This document shows, piece by piece, positions 1 to 7,907 of a stretch of 10,150 bases of DNA (within the stretch, counting starts at the first letter, position 1; each line of letters opens with the position of its first letter). The DNA lies in assembly GCA_031404155.1 (NCBI GenBank), contig JANNGZ010000458.1, positions 1 to 10,150 on the forward strand. The letters run 5' to 3'. The stretch comes from JANNGZ01 sp031404155. GTDB taxonomy: Bacteria > Pseudomonadota > Gammaproteobacteria > Burkholderiales > Burkholderiaceae_C. Made by a program: the position numbers and the translations under genes. Below the pieces are notes generated by a model. The model did not search any database. It was not told where the DNA came from and was given only the letters and a program-made list of their open reading frames with translations.

Positions 1-1
1 G

Positions 2-3000
2 GTGGTGCCGCTGCCAGCCGCGGCGCAGGCCGCAGCGTCCAACCCGGTGACACGCGGTGAACCGGTGGCGCCATTGAAGGTGACCGGCGACCCCGCGAGG
101 CTGAGGCCGAGCACCGCGCGCACGCCACCGAAGACGGTGCCGGAAGGTGAACTGCTTCCAAGCGGGCCGCGCCCGCCGCGCCAACCGATCGCCGACCCGA
201 AAGTGCAGTTGCGCAGCGGCAGTACCGGGAGCAGCGCAGCCGCGGTCGGCGATGCACCGCTGCCGCCCGGAACGCTGAGCACGCCGAGGGTGAACGTGGC
301 CGGCATTACGTCGAACTCGAACCCGCCCGACACGGTGGGCGACATCGGCCGCAACCACTATGTGCAGATGACCAACGCCGCCGCGGCCGGCGGGCAGACG
401 ACGCATCAGATCTTTCGCAAAGACGGCACCGCACCGGCGGGCGGCACCGGCGGCCCGTTCCGCTTCGGCGGCCTGTGGCCCGTCACCGACACCAACTGCA
501 ACACCGACCTCGGCGACCCGATCGTCGTCTACGACCATCTTGCCGACCGCTGGCTGTTGAGCCAGTTCGCGCAGCCCGGCGGCGATCCCAACCCGGGTTT
601 CATCTGCATCGCGATTTCGCAGACGCCGGACCCGACGGCCAACACCTGGTTCCTGTACACCTTGCAGCTTCACACCGACCTGCCCGACTACCCGAAGTTC
701 GGCGTCTGGCCCGACGGCTACTACATGTCGAGTTATGAAGGTGCGAACCTCGGCGTCTACGTGTTCGACCGCGCCAACATGCTGCTCGGCAATGCGGCCG
801 GCTTCTTCAAGACGACGATCGGTGCGCTCGGCACCGCTGGCGTGCGCGACACGCGCGTGCTGCCTGCGGACCTGGACGGCCCGGCGCCGCCAGCGGGCAC
901 GCCGAACTACTTCGTGCGCTCGGTGGACAACGCGCAGGATCCGGGAGCGCCGGCCAACGACCGCATTGAGGTCTATGAGGCGAGCGTCAATTGGTTGGCC
1001 GCGACCTTCAACTTCACGCTGGTCGATACGCTGACGCCGGCCGCGTTCAATATCATGGTCTGCGACCGCAACGGCCTCACGGCTTCAGCGCCCGGAGTGT
1101 TCCCGGTGATCTCCCCGGTGCGCGACTGCATCCCGCAGCCCAACGAAACCGACACCGTCGACGCACTCTCGAACCGGCCGATGATGCAGCTGAAGTACCG
1201 CAACTTCGGCACCCACGCGGCGCTGGTGTTCAACCAGACCATTGATGTGGCGGGCTCGATCAACGCGGTGCTCCCCGCGATCACCCCAGCCAATGAAGTG
1301 GCCGGCATCCGCTGGTACGAACTGCGCAAGGTCGGCGCCGCAGCCTGGACGATCCAGCAAGAGGGCACCTTTGCGCCGCAGCCCAACGGCGCCACGGCCG
1401 AGAATCAGCTGCTGCACCGCTGGATGGGCAGCATGGCGATCGACCGCTTCAGCAACCTGGCACTCGGCTACAGCATCGTCAATGCCGACGGCGCGAACCC
1501 GGTGTTCCCGGGCATCCGCTACAGCGGCCGCCGCGTGGACGACCTGCCCGGCCTGTTGCCGCAGATCGAACGTGTGATCCAGAACGGCGCCAACGCGCAG
1601 AACGACGGCACTGCCACCGTCGTGCCGCAGCGCTGGGGCGACTACAGCGCGATGAGCGTCGACCCGGTCGACGACTGCACCTTCTGGTTCACCACCCATC
1701 TCGCCGGCGCCGGCGGCAGCGGCGCGCGGCCGACGCGCATCGCGTCGATGCAGTTCGACCAATGCGCCACCGACCTCGCGATCACCAAGACCAGCATTCC
1801 CAACGTGGCCACCGCGGGCGCGGCGCTCACCTACCGGCTGACCGTGACCAACAACGGCCCGCTGGACACCAGCGGTGTGCGCGTGGTCGACACGCTGCCG
1901 GCCGGCGTGAGCTTCGTGGCCGCCACGGCTCCCTGTGTGCAAGCACCTGCGGGCACGCTGACCTGCACGCTGCCCAACATTCCGAGCGGCGGCATTTTCA
2001 GCTTCGACATCCAGGTGACCGTGGGCGCCGGCATCGTTGCCGGTGGCAGCAACACGATCACCAACACCGCCGTGGTGTCGGCCGACCAGACCGATTCGAA
2101 CCCGGCGAACAACACCGCGACGCTGGTCACCATCGTCAACGAGTTGGCCGATCTGCGGCTGTCCAAGACCTGCAAGCCGGACAACCCGGCGCCGACCGGC
2201 TCGAATGCGTTCTGCACGATCGTGGTCGAGAACCTCGGCGTCTCGGCCGCGCGCAACGTCGTGATCACGGACACGCACCTGAGCGCAGGCGCGTTCACGA
2301 TCACATCCGCGACGGCGCCTTGCACCGTGGCCGGCGGGGTGGTCACCTGCGCCATCGGCACGCTTGCGGCCGGCGCCAGCGCCAGCTTCACTGTCAACTT
2401 CACGTCAAACGCGGCGGTGGATGTGAACGACACCGCGACGGTGACCAGCAGCACGCCCGACCCGAACCTGTCCAACAACACGGCTACTGGCAGGGTTAGC
2501 TTCATCGGCGTGGCCGACCTGTCGTTGACCAAGAGCGGTGCACCCAACCCGGTGACCGCCGGAACCAACCTCACCTACACCATGACGGTGTTGAACAACG
2601 GCCCGTCAACGGCGCCGAACGTGGCGCTGGCCGACATCCTGCCAGCCGAGGTCAGGCTGGTCAGCGCGGTGCCGTCGCAGGGCTCGTGCAGCGGCACCAC
2701 CACGCCCGGAACGCCACCGCCCTTGATCTGCAATCTCGGGTCGCTGCTCAATGGCGGCTCGGCCACAGTCACGGTGGTGGTGACCGTGAACGCCGACACA
2801 CCCAACGGCCGCACGCTGATCAACAACGCCAGCGTGGCAAGCAGCTTCAGCGACCCGAACAACGCCAACAACAACGCGACCGCGAACACGCTGGTGCAAA
2901 CGCGGGCCGACCTGGTGGTGGTGAAGACCTCCGACGCGCCGAGCTACAAGCCGTCGTCGCTGATCACGTACACGGTGACGGTGACGAACAACGGTCCGTC

Positions 3001-3277
3001 GAACGCGCTGGCGGTGGCCGTCACCGACAACCTGCCGATCACGAAGCAGGCGATCTACCTGTCGGACACCGGTGGCTGCACCAAGAGCGGCTTGACGCTG
3101 ACCTGCGTGATCGGTGACCTGGCGGTCGGTGCGACGCGTGCCTTCAACATCAACATGACCGTCAAGGGGTCCAAGGGCAGTGTCTCGAACACCGCGAATG
3201 TGGCGAGCCCGACCGTGGACCCAACCCCGGCCAACAACAGCTCGACGAGGATCGTGACGGTCAGCGGCGGCGGTTGA
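2..3277 (+). CDS. Large secreted DUF11-repeat protein, 5'-truncated by window edge
   Basis: The frame is open from the left edge to a TGA stop, giving about 1091 visible residues. The first residues (PLPAAAQAAAS) look like the tail of a Sec signal peptide with an AxA-type cleavage site, so the true start is probably just upstream; the GTG at base 2 is not a convincing start. Residues ~15-100 are Pro-rich and of low complexity. Residues ~105-585 form a propeller-like region with motifs such as NPPDTVGD (107-114), DYPKFGVWPDGYY and RWGDYSAMSVDP (from R544). Four DUF11 repeats follow, each opening with (A/T)DL at D591, D717, D839 and D970 and carrying VTNNGP-like cores in three of the four. Each repeat has a close Cys pair. 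There is no C-terminal anchor, PEP-CTERM or sorting signal; the protein ends after repeat 4. DUF11 proteins are generally secreted or surface-associated structural or adhesive proteins. The exact role is unknown. It converges with the next gene, 58 bases away. Confidence 0.86.
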   Translation: MVPLPAAAQAAASNPVTRGEPVAPLKVTGDPARLRPSTARTPPKTVPEGELLPSGPRPPRQPIADPKVQLRSGSTGSSAAAVGDAPLPPGTLSTPRVNVAGITSNSNPPDTVGDIGRNHYVQMTNAAAAGGQTTHQIFRKDGTAPAGGTGGPFRFGGLWPVTDTNCNTDLGDPIVVYDHLADRWLLSQFAQPGGDPNPGFICIAISQTPDPTANTWFLYTLQLHTDLPDYPKFGVWPDGYYMSSYEGANLGVYVFDRANMLLGNAAGFFKTTIGALGTAGVRDTRVLPADLDGPAPPAGTPNYFVRSVDNAQDPGAPANDRIEVYEASVNWLAATFNFTLVDTLTPAAFNIMVCDRNGLTASAPGVFPVISPVRDCIPQPNETDTVDALSNRPMMQLKYRNFGTHAALVFNQTIDVAGSINAVLPAITPANEVAGIRWYELRKVGAAAWTIQQEGTFAPQPNGATAENQLLHRWMGSMAIDRFSNLALGYSIVNADGANPVFPGIRYSGRRVDDLPGLLPQIERVIQNGANAQNDGTATVVPQRWGDYSAMSVDPVDDCTFWFTTHLAGAGGSGARPTRIASMQFDQCATDLAITKTSIPNVATAGAALTYRLTVTNNGPLDTSGVRVVDTLPAGVSFVAATAPCVQAPAGTLTCTLPNIPSGGIFSFDIQVTVGAGIVAGGSNTITNTAVVSADQTDSNPANNTATLVTIVNELADLRLSKTCKPDNPAPTGSNAFCTIVVENLGVSAARNVVITDTHLSAGAFTITSATAPCTVAGGVVTCAIGTLAAGASASFTVNFTSNAAVDVNDTATVTSSTPDPNLSNNTATGRVSFIGVADLSLTKSGAPNPVTAGTNLTYTMTVLNNGPSTAPNVALADILPAEVRLVSAVPSQGSCSGTTTPGTPPPLICNLGSLLNGGSATVTVVVTVNADTPNGRTLINNASVASSFSDPNNANNNATANTLVQTRADLVVVKTSDAPSYKPSSLITYTVTVTNNGPSNALAVAVTDNLPITKQAIYLSDTGGCTKSGLTLTCVIGDLAVGATRAFNINMTVKGSKGSVSNTANVASPTVDPTPANNSSTRIVTVSGGG
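1772..3274 (+). repeat. Four tandem DUF11 protein repeats
   Basis: This is a coding-level tandem repeat of about 122-131 residues per unit: residues 591-716, 717-838, 839-969 and 970-1091. Shared landmarks are an (A/T)DL-x-(L/I/V)-x-K opening, an NNGP turn (ENLGVS in unit 2), a T/D-x-L strand (VVDTLP, ALADILP, AVTDNLP), a Cys pair around a short hairpin (C645/C655, C774/C783, C896/C910, C1026/C1035), and a closing D-x-N/T-x-x-NN motif. The units have diverged at DNA level, so these are old duplications and not a recent expansion. Confidence 0.8.
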
Positions 3278-3335
3278 TTTATCGCGCGGCGGCTTGGAGA
3301 GAAGGGCTGGTGGGGCCCAGGATACTGTCGGGCTC

Positions 3336-4616
3336 CTAGACCCCCGCCAGCGCCTGCTCCAGGTCGGCCACCAGGTCCTCCGGGTCCTCGACGCCGATCG
3401 AGATGCGGATCAGCGCCGGGGTGATCGAGAAGCGCTTCAACTGCTCCGGCGGCATCGCCGAGTGGGTGGTGGAGGCGGGGTGCGAGGCGAGGGTTTCGGT
3501 GCCGCCGAGGCTCACCGCGAGCTTGATCACTTCAAGCCTGTCGAGCAGCGCAAACGCGCCGGCTTCGCCGCCTTTCACCTCGAAGGAAAAGGTCGAGCCG
3601 GCGCTTTGGTTCTGGCGCTCGTGCAGCGCGCGGTCGGGGTGCTCAGCGGGCAGGAAGTCCAGGTACCAGACGTTGTCGATCTTCGGGTGGTCACGAAGGT
3701 AAGCGGCAACCCGCTGCGCGCCGGCCGCCCCCGCGGCCATGCGCAGCTAGAGCGTTTCGAGCGAGCGCATCAGCAGCCACGCGGTGTGCGTGTCGCACAT
3801 CGTGCCGAGGGTGGAGCGCATCCGGCGCACCGGCGCCAGCATTGCCTTGGCGCCGCTGGCGCCACCGCCGATCAGGTCGGAATGGCCGCCGACGTACTTG
3901 GTGAGCGAGGTGACCACGATGTCCGCGCCATGCTCCAGCGGCTTGCAGTAGATCGGCCCGAGCATCGTGTTGTCGACGATCACCGGCGGGCGTTTGCCGT
4001 CCACCGCCGAGGCCTCCGACAAACGCCGCGCCTCGGCGATGTCCACCAGCCCGTTGGTCGGGTTGGCCGGGGTTTCGAGGTAGATCGCGGCCAAGCGTCC
4101 GGCCTGCTTGGCGGCGTCGGCCGCAGCCCGCATCGCCGCGTTGCCCCCTTCGACCTCGAAGCCGAATTGTTTGACCCCGAACTCGGGCAGGATCGACTGG
4201 ATCAGCGTCTCGGTGCCGCCGTAGATCGGCTGGCTTTGCAGCACCACGTCGCCGGGGCGCAGGTAGGCCCAGAGGCAGGTGGAGATCGCGGCCATGCCGG
4301 AGGCGAAGGCCAGGCTCGCTTCGGCCGTGTCCCACAGCGCCAGGCGGTCCTCGAGCACCTCGAGGTTCGGGTTGTTGAAGCGCGAGTAAACGAGGCCCGG
4401 CTCTTCGTCGGGCCCGAGCTTGCGCCGGCCCTGCATCGTGGCGAAGAACTTCTTGCCGTCCTCGGCCGAGCGGAAAACGAAGGTCGAGGTCTGGAACTGC
4501 GGCGGCTTGAGTGATCCCTCGGACAACATCGGGTCGTAGCCGAAACCCATCATCAAGGTCTCGGGCGCCAGGGCCCGGTTGCCCAGCGTGCGCTTGCGCC
4601 ATTTTTTCTCGGCCAT
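3336..4616 (-). pseudogene. Cystathionine gamma-synthase-family PLP enzyme interrupted by an in-frame amber codon
   Basis: Read through one internal TAG, the frame encodes 426 residues of the Cys/Met-metabolism PLP-enzyme family (fold type I; cystathionine gamma-synthase, gamma-lyases, O-acylhomoserine sulfhydrylases). The ATG at 4616 was chosen because GAGG lies 6 bases upstream; an in-frame TTG at 4649 has no such support. Visible family features are YSRF (78-81), SGMAAIS (106-112), YGGTETL (132-138), ETPANPTN (181-188), D215 in VDNT for the cofactor ring nitrogen, and PLP lysine K240 in SLTKYVGGHSD. After the stop come SLGGTETLASHPA and the R-x-S-I-G-V-E-D-P terminus typical of the family. 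Codon 290 (3747-3749) is TAG, directly after RSLETL and before LRM. Upstream and downstream parts are in the same frame, with no indel. The 289-residue product would lack the substrate-binding C-terminal domain. It could be a recent pseudogene, a sequencing error, or readthrough. Exact substrate cannot be read from sequence. It is separated from the liv operon by 140 bases. Confidence 0.85.
3747..3749 (-). other. Premature in-frame TAG codon inside the PLP-enzyme gene
   Basis: The plus strand reads CTA here, which is TAG on the coding strand. The flanking codons encode RSLETL before and LRMAAGAAGAQRVAAYLRDHP after, a continuous family-like helix. One base change from CAG, AAG, GAG, TCG, TGG or TTG would produce it. 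The gene's own terminal stop (3336-3338) is also TAG, which argues against reassignment of UAG in this genome. The ATG three codons after the stop (3738-3740) has no Shine-Dalgarno sequence. Confidence 0.9.
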
Positions 4617-4622
4617 TGCTCG

Positions 4623-4626
4623 CCTC
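4623..4626 (-). promoter_or_regulatory. Ribosome binding site deciding the PLP-enzyme start
   Basis: The minus strand reads GTGAGGCGAGCA directly before the ATG at 4616, placing GAGG six bases from the start codon. This favours that ATG over the in-frame TTG eleven codons upstream (4649). Confidence 0.6.
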
Positions 4627-4705
4627 ACTTCGCAGTGGTTGCGCCGCAAGCATAGGCCGCGTCGAGCCGCAATGCACCTGGTCGGGTTGAAGTACGGGAA
4701 CGGCG

Positions 4706-4736
4706 GGCGCTGTCGCGCGAGTTGCGCGACTGCGCC
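4706..4736 (-). terminator. GC-rich hairpin after the liv operon (possible 3'-end or terminator structure)
   Basis: This is a 31-base imperfect inverted repeat. The outer 5-bp stem pairs 4706-4710 with 4732-4736, there is one mismatch at 4711/4731, and a perfect 7-bp inner stem (GTCGCGC / GCGCGAC) pairs 4712-4718 with 4724-4730 around a 5-base loop. It starts 20 bases after the stop codon of the substrate-binding protein. No U-rich tract follows on the minus strand, so intrinsic termination is uncertain; it may instead protect the operon's 3' end or help Rho-dependent termination. A 14-bp palindrome (4731-4744) overlaps one arm. The rest of the 140-base gap holds no convincing promoter for the PLP gene. 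Confidence 0.35.
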
Positions 4737-4756
4737 GCGGCGCAGCGATCAGCGTT

Positions 4757-5965
4757 TCAGCGCCCGTACACCTTGCCGAACAGCTCCCAGGTCTTGCCGG
4801 TGAAGCGCTGCAGTTGCTCGCGCTCGATCGGGTAGAAGTCATCCGGACCGGTCTTGAGGTTCACGCCCGGCAGCAGCATCGGCAGGGTCATGTCCAGGCT
4901 GGCAGCCTGTTTCATCACGTTGTCGCGGGTCAGGTTGTCGCCGCATTGCTTGAGCACCTGAACGAGGCTCTGCGCAACGCTGTAGCCGTAGACGTTGAAG
5001 CTGTCCTTCAGGTCGCCCGCCGGGTAGTACTTCTTCATCCACGCGAGCCAGTCGTCCCACTCCTTGCCAGTCTGGAACTGCGGGTCGGTCGGGTCCTTGA
5101 TGTATGCGGCGGTGATCAGTCCGACGCCGTTGTCGAGGCCGGCCGGGGTCAGCACCGAGCCGACCGAAGCCGACACGTTGTTCAGGTAGTGCACCGGCTT
5201 CCAGCCCAGGTCGGCGGCCTTGCGGATGGCCTGCGCAGCGAACTTCGGCGTCGTGATGTTGAAGAAGGTGTCCGCACCGGAAGACTTCAGCGTCACCATC
5301 TGGCTGTCCACCGTGGGGTCGGTGACTTCGTACGATACCTTCGAGACGATCATCGTCGCGGCCTTGGCGCCCAGGCCGTCCTCGAAGCCCTTGAGGTAGT
5401 CCTTGCCGTAGTCGTCGTTCTGGTAGAGCACGCCGATCTTCGCGTTCGGCTTGGTCTCCAGGATGTGCGACGCGTAGATCTTGGCCTCCGACTGGTAGTT
5501 CGGCTGCCAGCCCATGGTGTACGGGAAGTTCTTCGGGTCGCCCCACTTGGTAGCGCCGGTGGCCACGAAGAGCTGCGGCACCTTCTTGGTGTTCATGTAC
5601 TTGTGGATCGCCGAATTGGACGGGGTGCCCAGCGGCTGGAATACCAGCAGCACCTCGTCTTCCTCGACCAGCTTGCGCGTTTGCTCGACGCTCTTGGCCG
5701 GGTTGTAGCCGTCGTCGAGCGAGATGAACTTGATCTTGCGGCCGTTCACGCCACCCTCGGCGTTGACCTTGTCGAAATACGCCGCGATGGACTTGCCGAT
5801 CGTGCCGTAGGCAGACGCCGGCCCGGAATACGGATTGGTGTTGCCGATCTTGATCTCCTTGTCGTCGGCGCCCGGGTCGTACTTCTTCTGGGCATGGCCG
5901 GCCGTGGCCAAAGCGCCCAGCGCCATCGCGACGATGGCGAGCCTGAAATGCTGCTTGAGGTTCAT
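4757..5965 (-). CDS. Branched-chain amino acid-type ABC transporter substrate-binding protein
   Basis: This 402-residue periplasmic solute receptor of the LivJ/LivK family (type 1 periplasmic-binding fold, Peripla_BP_6) delivers its ligand to the LivH/LivM channel encoded upstream. Residues 1-25 form a Sec signal peptide with a basic start (MNLKQHFR), a hydrophobic core and cleavage after GHA before QKKYDP. The mature protein has family hallmarks: EIKIGNTNPYSGP (37-49), a GGVNGRKI element (71-78), DDGYNPAKSVEQTRKLVEED (84-103), GVLYQNDDYGKDYLKGF (178-194) and YGYSVAQSLVQVL (326-338). The ATG overlaps the livM stop as ATGA, and AAGGAG lies 10 bases upstream. It is the last gene of the operon and has by far the best Shine-Dalgarno site, consistent with the need for excess binding protein. 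The family binds branched-chain amino acids, amides, aromatic acids and other carboxylates; the ligand cannot be told from sequence here. Confidence 0.95.
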   Translation of the reverse strand: MNLKQHFRLAIVAMALGALATAGHAQKKYDPGADDKEIKIGNTNPYSGPASAYGTIGKSIAAYFDKVNAEGGVNGRKIKFISLDDGYNPAKSVEQTRKLVEEDEVLLVFQPLGTPSNSAIHKYMNTKKVPQLFVATGATKWGDPKNFPYTMGWQPNYQSEAKIYASHILETKPNAKIGVLYQNDDYGKDYLKGFEDGLGAKAATMIVSKVSYEVTDPTVDSQMVTLKSSGADTFFNITTPKFAAQAIRKAADLGWKPVHYLNNVSASVGSVLTPAGLDNGVGLITAAYIKDPTDPQFQTGKEWDDWLAWMKKYYPAGDLKDSFNVYGYSVAQSLVQVLKQCGDNLTRDNVMKQAASLDMTLPMLLPGVNLKTGPDDFYPIEREQLQRFTGKTWELFGKVYGR

Positions 5966-7023
5966 GGTCTGAGCTCTCCTTGTGTCAGGGTTGAAGGTAC
6001 GGGGCCGCCACCGGCCTCGTGTTGGATCGGTGCCGCTGAAGCAGGCCGTTGCCGCACGCGCGCCAACAGCCGCTGCACCAGGCCCATCACGCCCGTCGGC
6101 ATCAGGTACATGAAGCCGATCAGGAAGACGCCGTAGATCGCCCAGGGCGCCGACTTGGACATGCCGTCGGCGATGTTCGGCACGAACTGGATGAACAGCG
6201 CACCGAAGACCGCGCCGGGGATCGACGCCAACCCGCCGACGACGACGCCGACCAGGAAAGTGATCGACAGGAACACGGTGAAGCTGTCGGGCGAGACGAA
6301 GGCCACCGCGATCGCGCCGAGCGCGCCGGCCACGCCGGTGAAGCCGGCCGAGACGCCGAAACACAGCGACTTGAACATCGGCAGGTTGATGCCCATCGCG
6401 GTGGCCGCGATCGGGTGGTCGCGGATGGCCACTAGCGCGCGGCCGACGCGCCCGCGCAGCAGGTTCCAGGCGAGCACGAACATGACGATCACGACGAACA
6501 GGGTGAAGAAGTACAGCCAACGGTCGGCCGACAGCGGCTGCCCGAACAGGCTGAAGGTGAACGGCGGCTCGGGCTTGGACAGCACGATGCCCTGCACGCC
6601 GCCGGTGAGGCCTTCGATCTGCTTGTACTTCAGCAGTTGCGGGATCGCCAGCGCCAGCGCGAAGGTGGCCAGCGCGAGGTAGTGCCCGCCCAGGCGCAGC
6701 GCAGGGAAGCCCATCAGGAAGCCGAGTGCGAAGCACAGCAGCGCCGACACCGGCAAGGTGAGCCAGTAGGGCACGCCCCAGCGGTCCATCAGCACCGCCG
6801 CGGCGTAGGCGCCAATGGCATAGAAGGCGCCGTGCCCCAGCGAGATCTGGCCGTTGTAGCCGGTGAGGATGTTCAGGCCGAGCACCGCGATCGCGTAGAT
6901 CAGCACCAGGTTGAGCTGGAACACGCGGTAGTTCTTGATCAGGAAGGGCGCGAGCAACAGCGCGGTGAGCAGCACCGCGCCGCCGAGCCAGAGCCACCTG
7001 CGGTCCAGCGTGCCGCCGTTCAT
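5962..7023 (-). CDS. livM: Branched-chain amino acid-type ABC transporter permease LivM
   Basis: This 353-residue inner-membrane permease pairs with LivH to form the translocation channel. Multiple hydrophobic segments are evident, for example ~12-30, 35-54, 65-80, 87-106, 115-130, 168-187, 220-243, 250-280 and 296-317. The conserved LivM motif GYNGQISLGHGAF sits at 55-67. The cytoplasmic coupling loop that contacts the ATPases is GRALVAIRDHPIAATAMGINL (194-214). The C-terminal ~30 residues are Pro/Ala-rich and poorly conserved; their DNA doubles as the ribosome binding region of the next gene. The ATG overlaps the livH stop as ATGA (7020-7023), and its own TGA overlaps the next ATG (5962-5965), so translation is probably coupled across all three. 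A GGTGGTG stretch about 10 bases upstream may act as a weak Shine-Dalgarno site. Confidence 0.95.
   Translation of the reverse strand: MNGGTLDRRWLWLGGAVLLTALLLAPFLIKNYRVFQLNLVLIYAIAVLGLNILTGYNGQISLGHGAFYAIGAYAAAVLMDRWGVPYWLTLPVSALLCFALGFLMGFPALRLGGHYLALATFALALAIPQLLKYKQIEGLTGGVQGIVLSKPEPPFTFSLFGQPLSADRWLYFFTLFVVIVMFVLAWNLLRGRVGRALVAIRDHPIAATAMGINLPMFKSLCFGVSAGFTGVAGALGAIAVAFVSPDSFTVFLSITFLVGVVVGGLASIPGAVFGALFIQFVPNIADGMSKSAPWAIYGVFLIGFMYLMPTGVMGLVQRLLARVRQRPASAAPIQHEAGGGPVPSTLTQGELRP
5976..5981 (-). promoter_or_regulatory. Strong Shine-Dalgarno site of the substrate-binding protein
   Basis: The minus strand reads AAGGAG, 10 bases before the ATG at 5965. It lies inside the last codons of livM (TQGELRP) and is the only near-consensus Shine-Dalgarno site within the operon, so it probably raises translation of the receptor relative to the membrane subunits. 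Confidence 0.7.
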
Positions 7024-7892
7024 ACGCGTGTCACCACCCGCTTGCCGAACAGGCCGTCGGGCTTGAGCGTCAGCGTGCCGACGATCAGCACCAGCGCGAC
7101 GGTGAGCTTGAGTTCAGTGCCGATGACGTAGGCGCCGAGCAGGTTCTCGAGCACGCCGACGATGAAGCCACCGAGCACCGCGCCCCAGGGGTTGTCGATG
7201 CCGCCGAGCAGCGCCGCGGCAAAGCCGTAGAGGAGGATGCCCGACATCATGTTCGGGTCGAGGTAGACGACCGGCGCGACCATCATGCCGGCCACCGCGC
7301 CGATCGCCGCCGCGAGCCCCCAGCCCACGGCCAGCATCCACGACACGCGGATGCCGACCAGCCGCGCCGACTCGGGGTTCTGCGCCGCCGCGCGCATCGC
7401 CAGGCCGATCGGGGTGAAGCGGAAGAACGCGTAGAGCGCGAACAGCACCGCCAGCATCACCGCGATCGAGCCGACATCGTGCGCCGAGAAGAAGCGCGTC
7501 CTGAACATCGAGTCCTGCGCAAACGGGCTCGGGAAGGCCTTGATCGTGTGCTCGAAAATCCAGCCGGCGAGTGAGTTGAAGATCACCAGCAGGCCGATGA
7601 AGACGATGACGTTGGTGAGCACCGGCGCCTTCTCCACCGGCCGCAGGATGATGCGCTGGATCACCAGGCCGGCGGCGAACGAGATCGCCACCGTGGCGGC
7701 GAACGCACCCCAGTAGGGCCAGCCCGACTGCAGCAGCGCCCAGGCGATGAAGGTGCTGAAGGTGGCCATCTCGCCCTGCGCGAAATTGATGTGGTGGGTG
7801 GACTGGTAGATCATCACCAGCGCCAGCGCCACCGAGCCGTAGATGCCGCCGCTGGCGAGGCCGGAGAAGATCTGGTGCAGCAGGGCGTCCAT
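7020..7892 (-). CDS. livH: Branched-chain amino acid-type ABC transporter permease LivH
   Basis: This 290-residue inner-membrane permease is the partner of LivM, of usual length for the family. Signatures are GLASGGIYGSVALALVMIY near the N-terminus (11-29), the family motif INFAQGEMATF (35-45), and the coupling loop TPIGLAMRAAAQNPESARLVGI (160-181). The region GFAAALLGGIDNPWGAVLGG (223-242) and the ending LKPDGLFGKR (277-286) are also typical. Roughly eight hydrophobic segments are visible. It starts 15 bases after the livF stop (gap 7893-7907). No clear Shine-Dalgarno sequence precedes the ATG (upstream reads CTTACCCACGACCC), so reinitiation after livF is likely. Its stop overlaps the livM start. 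Confidence 0.95.
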   Translation of the reverse strand: MDALLHQIFSGLASGGIYGSVALALVMIYQSTHHINFAQGEMATFSTFIAWALLQSGWPYWGAFAATVAISFAAGLVIQRIILRPVEKAPVLTNVIVFIGLLVIFNSLAGWIFEHTIKAFPSPFAQDSMFRTRFFSAHDVGSIAVMLAVLFALYAFFRFTPIGLAMRAAAQNPESARLVGIRVSWMLAVGWGLAAAIGAVAGMMVAPVVYLDPNMMSGILLYGFAAALLGGIDNPWGAVLGGFIVGVLENLLGAYVIGTELKLTVALVLIVGTLTLKPDGLFGKRVVTRV

Positions 7893-7907
7893 GGGTCGTG
7901 GGTAAGT

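Noticed and set aside
1085..2574. Two long minus-strand open frames (397 and 247 codons) opposite the DUF11 gene
   Set aside because: They are mirror frames of a biased repeat-coding gene; neither shows domain structure or a start signal.
3278..3335. Possible bidirectional terminator between the convergent DUF11 and PLP genes
   Set aside because: Only a 4-bp GGGC/GCCC pairing (3304-3307 with 3315-3318) with a 7-base loop was found and no T-tract, too weak to call.
3736..3752. UAG as a reassigned sense codon (pyrrolysine-like) in the PLP enzyme
   Set aside because: The same gene ends in TAG, no pyl-type genes are visible, and the family has no known need for a special residue at this helix position.
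3294..4514. Long plus-strand open frame of 406 codons opposite the PLP enzyme
   Set aside because: It is antisense to a recognisable enzyme and its translation is Arg/Gly/His/Val-rich low-complexity text typical of GC-rich shadow frames.
4617..4705. Promoter for the PLP gene on the minus strand
   Set aside because: A TATGCT hexamer (4/6) is present, but the hexamer 17 bases upstream (GTGCAT) matches the -35 consensus poorly.
4814..6136. Plus-strand open frame of 440 codons opposite the binding protein and livM
   Set aside because: It is a shadow of the codon bias in a well-recognised gene on the other strand, with no family motif and no ribosome binding site.
5966..6997. In-frame open extension upstream of the binding protein, giving a 746-residue fusion
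   Set aside because: The extension is the wrong frame of livM. The real start is the ATG at 5965 with a signal peptide and AAGGAG.
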